IMG/VR virus record: IMGVR_UViG_3300022845_000004 | Location: 1 to 58,889 of that record | Reading direction: 5' to 3' (one strand) | DNA: 58,889 bases | Origin: a virus | In this document: positions 50,972 to 58,015 of the stretch, piece by piece | Position numbering within the stretch: the stretch's first letter is position 1 | How the letters are laid out: the number at the start of each line of letters is the position of its first letter | Position numbers and translations under genes: made by a program | The notes under the pieces: generated by a model | The model's input: the letters and a program-made list of their open reading frames with translations, nothing else | Database searches by the model: none | Told to the model about the DNA's origin: nothing

Positions 50972-51585
50972 TGAATTTATTAAGCAAAAAAGGGCTAGAT
51001 CTAGTTTTAGATTTTGAGGCGGGTGGTTCTAATGGAGAATACTATCGAAAATTCCTCAATAATCCAACGGTTCCAGCATGGCGAACCACTTCCAGTGGTG
51101 TAACCATTGGTATCGGATGGGATTGTGGATATAACACATCAAGATCTCTTAAAAAAGAATGGGGTGAGTTCTTAGATGGATCAACTATTAAAAAATTGAA
51201 TGGTGCTATTGGGTTACATGGAGAAACCGCTCATAATTACCTTGGTAATTTGATAGATGTTACAATTTCGTGGGATATTGCCAACGATCAGTTCGATAAA
51301 TACACCGTCGAGAGATATTATAATCTAGCGTCTAAAACATTCCCTGGTTTTGAATTTGCGCCCCAATGTGTTCGCGATGCTATAGTGTCTATTGTGTTCA
51401 ATAGAGGAACCAAGTTGACCGGAAATTCTAGAAAAGAGATGATGGAAATTCGAAACTTATTTATATCTAAAAAATGGTCTAAAATTCCTGCACAGATCCG
51501 ATCTATGAAAAGATTATGGCCTCATGTGAAAGGATTGCTTCGTCGTAGAGATGCAGAAGCGAAATTTATCGAAGATGGTCTTTAA
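50971..51585 (+). CDS. endolysin, lysozyme superfamily
   Basis: 204 residues. A catalytic-Glu segment LVLDFEAGG (Glu16), SGVTIGIGWDCGYN (the GxTxGxG beta-turn of phage lysozymes, with Asp), and CVRDAIVSIVFNRGTKL helices fit a T4 lysozyme/pesticin-like muramidase. No signal peptide, so export depends on the holin. It is the last gene of the plus-strand lysis run and overlaps the holin candidate's stop by 1 bp. Confidence 0.8.
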   Translation: MNLLSKKGLDLVLDFEAGGSNGEYYRKFLNNPTVPAWRTTSSGVTIGIGWDCGYNTSRSLKKEWGEFLDGSTIKKLNGAIGLHGETAHNYLGNLIDVTISWDIANDQFDKYTVERYYNLASKTFPGFEFAPQCVRDAIVSIVFNRGTKLTGNSRKEMMEIRNLFISKKWSKIPAQIRSMKRLWPHVKGLLRRRDAEAKFIEDGL

Positions 51586-51670
51586 AATCTTACAACTAGT
51601 GTCATTTTTACCATTCGACAAAATAAAATAGTCGAAAGATCGGTCCAGAGAACGGCGGACAACGCCTCAC

Positions 51671-51941
51671 CTAACCTCCGCCGCCTCTGACCTTTGCGTT
51701 CTCCTTAAATCCGAGATGGCGAATCATTGGTTCCCATTTCGTCCCTGTCCCGACTTGGTAAGTAATCCCATCGTCCCCAAGTCCGAGTAGAATCCCTTGC
51801 CATGTGGAGTCATTCGGAGCGATCAGGATTTGGATAATCTTAGGAGAACAAGACGATGAACTCGAATCATTCCCGCTGGCACTTTGGGTTTCGGGGCTGG
51901 GCTTCGGGGCTGGGCTTCGATTTAGATTTGATTTTATTCAT
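51671..51941 (-). pseudogene. cassette gene frameshifted by a 13-bp tandem duplication
   Basis: ATG 51941 overlaps the zinc-finger gene's end. Its frame stops after 24 codons. A perfect 13-bp tandem repeat (51894-51906 and 51907-51919) shifts the frame; deleting one unit gives an uninterrupted 85-residue protein (86 codons with stop) running MNKIKSKSKPSPETQ through PKIIQILIAPNDSTWQGILL to KENAKVRGGGG. Serine-rich linker, then a compact domain I do not recognise. GC-rich, part of the foreign cassette. Could be switched back by repeat contraction. Confidence 0.75.
51894..51919 (-). repeat. perfect 13-bp tandem duplication
   Basis: Two identical units (plus strand GGGCTGGGCTTCG). Thirteen is not a multiple of three, so gain or loss toggles the reading frame of the 51671-51941 gene. 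Confidence 0.9.
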
Positions 51942-52155
51942 GATTTTTGGGTGTTGATTGGGATGGATTGGTGATAGTGGTGTTCTGCATCCTCGTTTGC
52001 GCTTCAATGTTCGTAAGAAAGACTCTATTTTTTTCACCGACTGGTTTTCCGTGCATTACGCAGCGAGAGTTTTGACACCAGTCTCCGTCATAAATAGCCC
52101 AATAACATATCGAGCATCGTGCACTTCGGTATAATTTGCATTTTTCAGTTTTCAT
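51934..52155 (-). CDS. small Cys-rich zinc-finger protein
   Basis: 73 residues from ATG 52155, which overlaps the methyltransferase stop (ATGA); the longer frame to 52272 is inside that gene. A zinc-knuckle-like set CSICYWAIYDGDWCQNSRC with a following His (CVMHGKP). A polar Thr/Asn/Gln C-terminus. GC-rich like its neighbours and probably translated with the methyltransferase. It may help target that enzyme; no family is recognised. Confidence 0.6.
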   Translation of the reverse strand: MKTEKCKLYRSARCSICYWAIYDGDWCQNSRCVMHGKPVGEKNRVFLTNIEAQTRMQNTTITNPSQSTPKNHE

Positions 52156-52898
52156 GATTTCGATTTGGTTGGGGCAGAATTGGTCATCTTGTCGATAGAT
52201 TGCAGAGGCACGGTGATTCCGATCCCTCGGCGATTCTTTGCCTTCTCCAGAACAAGAAAATAGCTGTGCCACACCCTAGCGTGTTTCTGCGTCCCTTTCT
52301 GCGGACTCGGCATACGGTGCTTTGCCGTCAAAATGAACATATCAGCCAGCCGGAACCCTTCGATTTCCGCCATCATTATCACCTTGTAATGAGTGCAATG
52401 CATTTTGTGATTATGTATGATGTCCTGACATTTGAAGATCATCTTGCCCCCCGGTTTAAGCACTCGATACGCCTCACTAATTGAGTCTCGATAGTGATCT
52501 TCCAGATCATCGTATCGGTAGTATCCGCCAAATCGGGCAGTCATTGCCACTCGACCGCCTTGATGATTTCGACCGTTTTTAACATACGTCAGGAATGGCG
52601 GATCGAAAACCACGTTGGAAAGCGAAGCCGCATCAACAGGTAGCATCCGAGAATCGGCCTGTTGCGCCTCTGGCTTCTGCGGTGTCAGGTCGAAGCACAG
52701 TCGTGGCCGGGGAAGTGTTTTCCAAAACGCCCCGTTGCCGTACGTCATATCGCACTCAAATCCCTCAGGGCAGTGCAGTTTTTGGATGTTCGACAGGATT
52801 TGATCCTGTGAATCTGAAACAGATCGGACGATTTCCGGCTTCTGTAGTCCCTCTTGTTGTTGATTGTGTAGGTCGTATGCTTCTATCGATGCGTTCAT
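52152..52898 (-). CDS. DNA methyltransferase (N6-adenine or N4-cytosine type)
   Basis: 248 residues. MTYGNGAFW (~51-59) is a FxGxG-like SAM motif, NVVFDPPF (95-102) is catalytic motif IV (DPPF), and YRVLKPGGKMIFKCQDIIHN is the typical later strand. Motif order I then IV with a short length suggests a compact gamma-type or orphan enzyme. It heads a GC-rich three-gene cassette with different codon use from the flanking AT-rich genes. Likely protects phage DNA from host restriction; no cognate nuclease is seen. Confidence 0.75.
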   Translation of the reverse strand: MNASIEAYDLHNQQQEGLQKPEIVRSVSDSQDQILSNIQKLHCPEGFECDMTYGNGAFWKTLPRPRLCFDLTPQKPEAQQADSRMLPVDAASLSNVVFDPPFLTYVKNGRNHQGGRVAMTARFGGYYRYDDLEDHYRDSISEAYRVLKPGGKMIFKCQDIIHNHKMHCTHYKVIMMAEIEGFRLADMFILTAKHRMPSPQKGTQKHARVWHSYFLVLEKAKNRRGIGITVPLQSIDKMTNSAPTKSKS

Positions 52899-52910
52899 AA
52901 AGTAGTTTTT

Positions 52911-53384
52911 TTATTTTTTAGTCAACCTTTTCATAATTTTCTCTAGATCTTCGCCTTTTGGGGAAAAAATATTCATTTCGTCGTATTTGGATACATCATA
53001 TAATTCTTTATTCTTTATCATAGGCATGGTTTTACCATTACACAAGTATTTTTTACAAAATCTTTGGATTTTTTTTCCAAAAACATCAGAATCCTCCATA
53101 TATGTTGATAAGTTACCAAATGAATTGTCCATATTGAAATAAAATAACCTCATGTTGCTATCTTTTGCAAATGATTCACACCCTATGCGATAGTCTGTAA
53201 TGGTTTTAGCCAGAAAATCATTTATGCATCGCGTATTTCCAACTATTTTCCCATTTTTCATCATGTTCCATTCATAAAGGAAGTCAAGTGACTGCAATGC
53301 AAGGGTATATGATAACGATTCTACCGAAAATAGTAACAATCTTTCGGAAAGTACACAGTAAAAATGACTTTTAAGATTTTCCAT
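52911..53384 (-). CDS. hypothetical protein
   Basis: 157 residues, not recognised. Helical N-terminal half (LLLFSVESLSYTLALQSLDF), DNSFGNLSTYMEDSDVFGKK in the middle, and a basic C-terminus (EKIMKRLTKK). Its start overlaps the zinc-ribbon gene by 14 bp. It lies between the foreign methyltransferase cassette and the nuclease genes. Confidence 0.5.
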   Translation of the reverse strand: MENLKSHFYCVLSERLLLFSVESLSYTLALQSLDFLYEWNMMKNGKIVGNTRCINDFLAKTITDYRIGCESFAKDSNMRLFYFNMDNSFGNLSTYMEDSDVFGKKIQRFCKKYLCNGKTMPMIKNKELYDVSKYDEMNIFSPKGEDLEKIMKRLTKK

Positions 53385-53907
53385 TGCTATTAATTATAGC
53401 AGATGTTAAAATATTTTCAACCAATTCCACCGGATAGCTTAAATTGGCATGTAAAATCGTTTTTCGAATGTCCGATAGTTGTTCGGTTAATCTTTTTCTC
53501 AATTGATCGACTTCTTCTTGGGCGTTTGGTTCAAGATTCTCCATAATAGGGGTTTCTTGTAGCTTGAAGGCATCTAAAAACGGTTCTGATAGTTTTTGAA
53601 GGGTTCCTGCCATTCTCTTATATAGGCGATCAAGTGGTGACCTATATTTTTTATCGGGTTTTTGTTCTAACATCTCGAAAAGATGTGACATGACCGCAGA
53701 TTTTTTCAAATGTTCTTGTGTTATGATCATTGCATTGCTTCCTCTGATGTGCATTTTGCCGTATGGGTTGTAACAACATCCCATTCCGATGTTTTTGGAC
53801 CCACAATACATGCATTTGGAAATTTCGTCGATATGGGCATGAGTATTCGTAGGGCTAAAGATGCACGGCTTTCCATAATTGCTAGATCCACAGTATACAC
53901 ATTTCAT
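53371..53907 (-). CDS. double zinc-ribbon protein
   Basis: 178 residues. Two tandem knuckles: CVYCGSSNYGKPCIFSPTNT then H, and CMYCGSKNIGMGCCYNPYGK then MH, both of the form CxxC-x8-C-x8/9-H. A long helical region follows (~75-178) with DQLRKRLTEQLSDIRKTILH. Likely nucleic-acid binding. It overlaps the resolvase gene by 4 bp, so co-expression with a junction resolvase is suggestive. Confidence 0.6.
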   Translation of the reverse strand: MKCVYCGSSNYGKPCIFSPTNTHAHIDEISKCMYCGSKNIGMGCCYNPYGKMHIRGSNAMIITQEHLKKSAVMSHLFEMLEQKPDKKYRSPLDRLYKRMAGTLQKLSEPFLDAFKLQETPIMENLEPNAQEEVDQLRKRLTEQLSDIRKTILHANLSYPVELVENILTSAIINSNGKS

Positions 53908-54428
53908 AATTCTATTAAATCTGTTTTTATATCATCATATGTTTTCATTTTCAACAAATTATCTTTGTTTGCAATTAAAAACGGTTCGGCGAGTTCTATA
54001 TAATACTTACCTTGATAAATCATAGTGTTATTAGATATTTTGAGATTATATCCAATCGGGTGACAAACGTAGGTGTTCTTGCGGGTGATTTTGAAGAATA
54101 ATAACCAATTTGGTTTGTTAGTATGGTCCGATTGTTTGATCCATTCATCGATGATGGCACCTTTGCCTGTGAATAATGAATGAAATGCGAATTCTTTGTA
54201 GTTTTTACATTCAATTGAGATATGAGATAGTTCTTCTGGAACGATTATATCACCATCATGTAATAATTTCTGAGCATCCGTCATTTTATCATATCTAAAG
54301 GCATTTTTTCCTCCGGTGAAAGATCCGGAGTTGGGGACACGTTGAAAATTGAGTTCAAATACTCTCGATAATATATCTACTAGCTCTCGTTCGAACGCAT
54401 TTCCTTTAGCTTTTGATTTATTTGGCAT
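53904..54428 (-). CDS. Holliday-junction resolvase-like nuclease
   Basis: 174 residues. KAKGNAFERELVDILSRVFE (helix with catalytic Glu), LLHDGDIIVPEEL (Asp) and ISIECKNYKEF (ExK) form the archaeal Hjc/RecU-type restriction-like active site. The N-terminal KSKAKGN and the NSGSFTGGKNAFRYD loop fit DNA binding. T4 normally uses gp49 to debranch packaged DNA, so this may be the analogue here. It overlaps the capsid-arm-copy gene by 11 bp. Confidence 0.72.
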   Translation of the reverse strand: MPNKSKAKGNAFERELVDILSRVFELNFQRVPNSGSFTGGKNAFRYDKMTDAQKLLHDGDIIVPEELSHISIECKNYKEFAFHSLFTGKGAIIDEWIKQSDHTNKPNWLLFFKITRKNTYVCHPIGYNLKISNNTMIYQGKYYIELAEPFLIANKDNLLKMKTYDDIKTDLIEL

Positions 54429-54969
54429 TTTTTTTCTTCTTCGTCCGTTTCTTCTTATTCTTAATTACTCCGGTAGCAAACACTGTCAATTCAGGCATGG
54501 TTCTACGCATAACTCCTTTGCCTAGTGCTTTAGGTAATCGAGAGTCCCCGGTGGCATAGTTATCACCCGAAAAATGAGTCTCAGTAGAGGAAACATCACC
54601 AAAAACGCTTGCTGCGCCTCCTGCGGTGTTAGATTCGACTATCTTATTGACTAATTTGTTAAATTTGCTTTCTTTCATGGTTGAATACTCCTGTATCTTG
54701 CTATTTACTTCTTCGGGAGTGACTTTAAATTGGTTTTGGATGATCCAATCACGAACCTTGTCCTTAATTTGGCCAATGATCGGACCCTTTATATCAGGTA
54801 ATTGATCCATTATCATTTGTCCATTGATCAATCCAGACATTTTCTTTTCAAATTCTTCTTTGGCACCAAACATCTTATGAACATCTTCGGCTCTTTGCAT
54901 TTTTGTCTCATGTTCCTCGGTTAAATGTTGCACGGTTTTTTTGAAAAATCTGTTGAAATCATACTTCAT
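54418..54969 (-). CDS. late protein carrying a copy of the capsid-protein N-terminal arm
   Basis: 183 residues. MKYDFNRFFKKTVQHLTEEH fits the late N-terminal pattern. After a helical ~110-residue region comes KIVE (109-112), a match to the gp21 rule (I/L)xE, and then residues 113-161 align with the mature start of gp23: THFSGDNYATGDSRLPKAL against AFSGDNYATGDARLPKVL, then MRRTMPEL against VRRTFPEL. The C-terminal 15 residues are Lys-rich. Cleavage would leave a short arm-like peptide with a basic tail. Late promoter ATAAGTA 5 nt upstream. Confidence 0.75.
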   Translation of the reverse strand: MKYDFNRFFKKTVQHLTEEHETKMQRAEDVHKMFGAKEEFEKKMSGLINGQMIMDQLPDIKGPIIGQIKDKVRDWIIQNQFKVTPEEVNSKIQEYSTMKESKFNKLVNKIVESNTAGGAASVFGDVSSTETHFSGDNYATGDSRLPKALGKGVMRRTMPELTVFATGVIKNKKKRTKKKKNAK

Positions 54970-54974
54970 AAAGT

Positions 54975-54981
54975 TACTTAT
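54975..54981 (-). promoter_or_regulatory. late promoter ATAAGTA
   Basis: Ends 5 nt before ATG 54969. Confidence 0.65.
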
Positions 54982-55032
54982 CCAAAAATTCTGCCATGAA
55001 TATTTGTAATTTATATATATTTATAATATTCT

Positions 55033-55057
55033 ACCACCTCCACCCCGTCCGCCTCCC
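55033..55057 (-). other. G-rich tract 1 (minus strand)
   Basis: A run of GG and GGGG blocks (minus strand GGGAGGCGGACGGGGTGG then AGGTGG) in an otherwise AT-rich gap. Could form a two-layer G-quadruplex; the plus strand carries CCTCC, the anti-Shine-Dalgarno word, twice. Confidence 0.6.
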
Positions 55058-55120
55058 ATTCAAAATATCATAAATTTAGAATTTGTCAAGTAGTATTTTG
55101 AATATTTATTAATTATAAAG

Positions 55121-55142
55121 ACCGCCTCCCCTCCCTACCGCC
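55121..55142 (-). other. G-rich tract 2 (minus strand)
   Basis: Second block, minus strand GGCGGTAGGGAGGGGAGGCG, 63 bp from the first. The other bases of 54982-55230 are AT-rich with no supported gene; TATATA and AGGA precede ATG 55231. Confidence 0.6.
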
Positions 55143-55230
55143 TTTAGGATATATAGAAATATTAATAAGTCAATATAATTCAGTAAAAAAGTTTGCATTT
55201 TATTTATAATATGTTAGTATATAGGAATAT

Positions 55231-55626
55231 ATGGAATTGTTCAATACCTATTTAAAGGAAATTAATATCGATACGCAGTTGGATCAATTAAATATCATAG
55301 ATAAGCAATTGAAACAACCAGCGGTTAGACATAAGTGGGTTTCTCGTTTAATGTTGGCTAAAAAATCTTTAAATACCTTAAAGAAAAAGAAAAGGGATAT
55401 TAGAAAAAGTGTTATGGAGGCTTTATATGCTCAGATACCAAAAGGAATTCCTAAAGCATCGTTAGATCTAAAAATAGAATCATCTGAAAAAATTCAGGCT
55501 ATAAATGAAGAAATCGAAAATGCTGAATTGTTGGTAGAATATTTAGACCGAGTTGAAAAGATTTTTTCTAGTATGACATTTGATTTCAGCAATCTGGCTA
55601 AATTGATAAAAATGGAAGAATCTTAA
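55231..55626 (+). CDS. helical protein upstream of uvsW
   Basis: 131 residues, almost entirely helical and charged: LDQLNIIDKQLKQPAVRHKW, a basic run KSLNTLKKKKRDIRKSV, and a coiled-coil end. One of the few genes with a plausible Shine-Dalgarno (AGGA, 5 nt before the ATG), next to TATATA. Not recognised. It begins a plus-strand unit with uvsW, gp55 and gp47. Confidence 0.6.
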   Translation: MELFNTYLKEINIDTQLDQLNIIDKQLKQPAVRHKWVSRLMLAKKSLNTLKKKKRDIRKSVMEALYAQIPKGIPKASLDLKIESSEKIQAINEEIENAELLVEYLDRVEKIFSSMTFDFSNLAKLIKMEES

Positions 55627-55628
55627 AC

Positions 55629-57044
55629 GTGATTACAATCGAATTTAGTGGTAAGAAAAAAAATCTGTTACAGATGGTTGGTGATGTTGATACGATTTCA
55701 ATCGTTCGATCTGCTTTTTCCGTTGCAAATCCTGCATTCATATCGAAAAAACCTTACATATCAGCCAGACTTTATGTAATCACCCCAACAGGTAAATTCG
55801 ACTCTGGATTGCTTGATAATGTAACATCGGTTTTAGATGCTCATAGTTTTTCATATAAAGTTGATATGCTCGTTAAAGATTATTTCGCTTTAAAGTTCGG
55901 TGATGATAAATTAATCGAACTATCGATACCTTACCGAGATTTTCAATCAGAAGCCATTAGAACGGCTATTGCGCATCGTAGTGGGGTCATTCTGGTTGGG
56001 ACTGGTGGAGGAAAAACTCTCTTAGCGGGTGGATTGATCACAAATATTCGTAAACATATTGGGAAACCAGATGCAAAGGTCATGGTGACGGTTCCAACTC
56101 TTCAATTGGTTGAACAAACTTCGAAAGATTTTGAGGAATATGGTCTTACCGATATCACAAAATGGTCCGGGAAGAATAAATTAGATCGTGATGCCAATAT
56201 TATTATTGCCGGAACGCAATATCTCGTAGGAAAGAACACAGATCTTTCGATCATGGCTGATATTGATATTTTTATCATAGATGAAACCCATGTTTTGCGG
56301 AGACAAAATCAATTAAATAAAATATTTAAATTTCTTGATACACCTTACAAATTTGGACTCACCGGAACGATGCCATCGGAAAAAATAGATCAATGGAATA
56401 TCATAGGTAAGATAGGTTCCGTTTTATTTGAGAAAAAAACCGACGAACTTAAAAATGATGATTATGTATCAAATTTTCATATTTACATTTTAAATATAAA
56501 CCATGGTCGCAAAGTTTTCACATCCGATCCAGATGCTCCTGCATCTAAATATCTTAAAGAATTGGATTTTTTGATCAATGATACTCGACGTAATGACGTT
56601 ATCACCAACCTTTCTTTAAAATTGTCCACAAATACTGTGATCATGGTTGACCGCATTATAAATGGTGACAATATTTTAAAAAAATTGCAAGGAAAAACTG
56701 ATCGACCCGTTTATTTCATCCAAGGGTCTACCGAATTGGAAGATCGAGAAACTATTCGTAAATTGATGGAAGAACGTTCTGATGTGATCGTAATTGCATC
56801 AACTAAAATATTTTCTACCGGAATTAATATTCCAAACTTGCACAACATTATTTTCGCATCAGCCGGAAAAGCAAAAATAAAAATTATTCAGAGTATTGGG
56901 AGAGCACTTAGATTGCACCCAACAAAGGAATTGGCTCGAATTTTTGATATTTCTGATAATACCCATTATGCGAATATCCATCGAGAAGAACGTAAGAAAC
57001 TTTATATGAAGGAATTGTATCCTTACACAGAAAAAAATTTATAA
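55629..57044 (+). CDS. uvsW: UvsW-like SF2 helicase
   Basis: 471 residues from GTG 55629 (T4 UvsW: 503). Domain order: an N-terminal substrate-recognition region, PYRDFQSEAIRTAI (Q-motif), Walker A GTGGGKT (~124), MVTVPTLQLVEQ, IIDETHVLRR (DETH motif II), FGLTGTMPSE (motif III), and SIGRALRLHPTKE (motif VI). UvsW resolves branched intermediates and switches origin- to recombination-dependent replication in T4. It is followed 3 nt later by gp55. Confidence 0.9.
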   Translation: MITIEFSGKKKNLLQMVGDVDTISIVRSAFSVANPAFISKKPYISARLYVITPTGKFDSGLLDNVTSVLDAHSFSYKVDMLVKDYFALKFGDDKLIELSIPYRDFQSEAIRTAIAHRSGVILVGTGGGKTLLAGGLITNIRKHIGKPDAKVMVTVPTLQLVEQTSKDFEEYGLTDITKWSGKNKLDRDANIIIAGTQYLVGKNTDLSIMADIDIFIIDETHVLRRQNQLNKIFKFLDTPYKFGLTGTMPSEKIDQWNIIGKIGSVLFEKKTDELKNDDYVSNFHIYILNINHGRKVFTSDPDAPASKYLKELDFLINDTRRNDVITNLSLKLSTNTVIMVDRIINGDNILKKLQGKTDRPVYFIQGSTELEDRETIRKLMEERSDVIVIASTKIFSTGINIPNLHNIIFASAGKAKIKIIQSIGRALRLHPTKELARIFDISDNTHYANIHREERKKLYMKELYPYTEKNL

Positions 57045-57047
57045 ATT

Positions 57048-57695
57048 ATGACAACAATAAAAAAAAGACCCCGAAAAATTAAACAATCTGATCTGACTTT
57101 TGATGATGAAGCTCTGCATGAAATGGAGATAGATCTTATGATGCACGAAGTTGAAGATAAAGATTTTCATCATTTAAAGGAAGAAGAAGAGGAAGAAGAA
57201 GATGATGGTGAAGAACCCTTAGATGAGGATGAAGAAGAAGATATCGGTGAAAAAGAAATGGATATCATACGAGATCCAACCAAGACTGGAAAGTTGAAAT
57301 ATTATATCCAACCTAAAGAATTTGATGACGAAATTATGAAGTATTACGAAAGCGGTCACATATCTGATGAACTTGCTATCATGATCGATAAGATTGCGAA
57401 CAAACTCTCGTTTAGTCCTAACTTTATCAACTATTCGTTTAAATCCGACATGATCGGTGATGCAGTGGTGAAGATGATGAAAGCATTGATCGGTAAAAAA
57501 TATCAACATGTTAAAGGTCGTAATCCTTTTTCATATTATACAAGAATCGCCTTCAATTCTTTCATCTGCCGAATCAAAAAAGAAAAACACACCCAAGAAA
57601 CCCATGATCGTTACAAAGAAGAACTATTGACTTTTTCGGAAAACTATAATACAATCGTAAAGAATAAGAATCTGAGAATTACACCAGATCAATAA
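57048..57695 (+). CDS. 55: late-transcription sigma factor gp55-like
   Basis: 215 residues (T4 gp55: 185). The sigma-2 like core GHISDELAIMIDKIANKLSF, then FKSDMIGDAVVKMMKALIGK and NPFSYYTRIAFNSFICRIKK, is clear. It has an unusually acidic N-terminal insertion (~45-72, EEEEEEEDDGEEPLDEDEEE). gp55 directs RNA polymerase to TATAAATA-type promoters, matching the elements found before the late genes here. It is encoded 3 nt after uvsW. Confidence 0.85.
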   Translation: MTTIKKRPRKIKQSDLTFDDEALHEMEIDLMMHEVEDKDFHHLKEEEEEEEDDGEEPLDEDEEEDIGEKEMDIIRDPTKTGKLKYYIQPKEFDDEIMKYYESGHISDELAIMIDKIANKLSFSPNFINYSFKSDMIGDAVVKMMKALIGKKYQHVKGRNPFSYYTRIAFNSFICRIKKEKHTQETHDRYKEELLTFSENYNTIVKNKNLRITPDQ

Positions 57696-57697
57696 TT

Positions 57698-58015
57698 ATG
57701 AAAGATAAAATAGAATTAGAAATGGATTTTGAAACATTTAAACCATTCCACGTCAAGGGTATCACCGGCATCGATATTAGGGAACATTTATTAGATTTCC
57801 TAGATCGTTATGAATCACCGATTGTTAACTTCGATTGTAGCGTCAAAGCCATAGCATACCTCGAAGAATTATATTACTCGACAACCTTGGAAACATCGAT
57901 AAATAAAACCAAATATCTATCCATATCCATCGCAACGTGTGAGATTAGGTGTTTTGTAGATTTTTACTTGGGTGGATACACAATCAAGTGTGGTGATATT
58001 TTATTTGCTCAATGA
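57698..58015 (+). CDS. hypothetical protein between gp55 and gp47
   Basis: 105 residues. LEMDFETFKPFHVKGITGID, then IVNFDCSVKAIAYLEELYYS; mixed alpha/beta. Not recognised. ATG 2 nt after gp55; the stop overlaps the gp47 ATG (ATGA), so all four plus-strand genes are coupled. Confidence 0.55.
   Translation: MKDKIELEMDFETFKPFHVKGITGIDIREHLLDFLDRYESPIVNFDCSVKAIAYLEELYYSTTLETSINKTKYLSISIATCEIRCFVDFYLGGYTIKCGDILFAQ

Noticed and set aside
51614-51640. TTCGAC/GTCGAA hairpin after the lysozyme as a terminator
   Set aside because: Only a 6-bp stem with an 11-nt AT loop and no U-run; too weak to call.
52156-52272. Longer form of the zinc-finger protein
   Set aside because: Lies wholly inside the methyltransferase in another frame; ATG 52155 forms the ATGA overlap.
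52200-52900. Plus-strand ORFs opposite the methyltransferase
   Set aside because: GC-rich shadow frames; the minus strand carries clear methyltransferase motifs.
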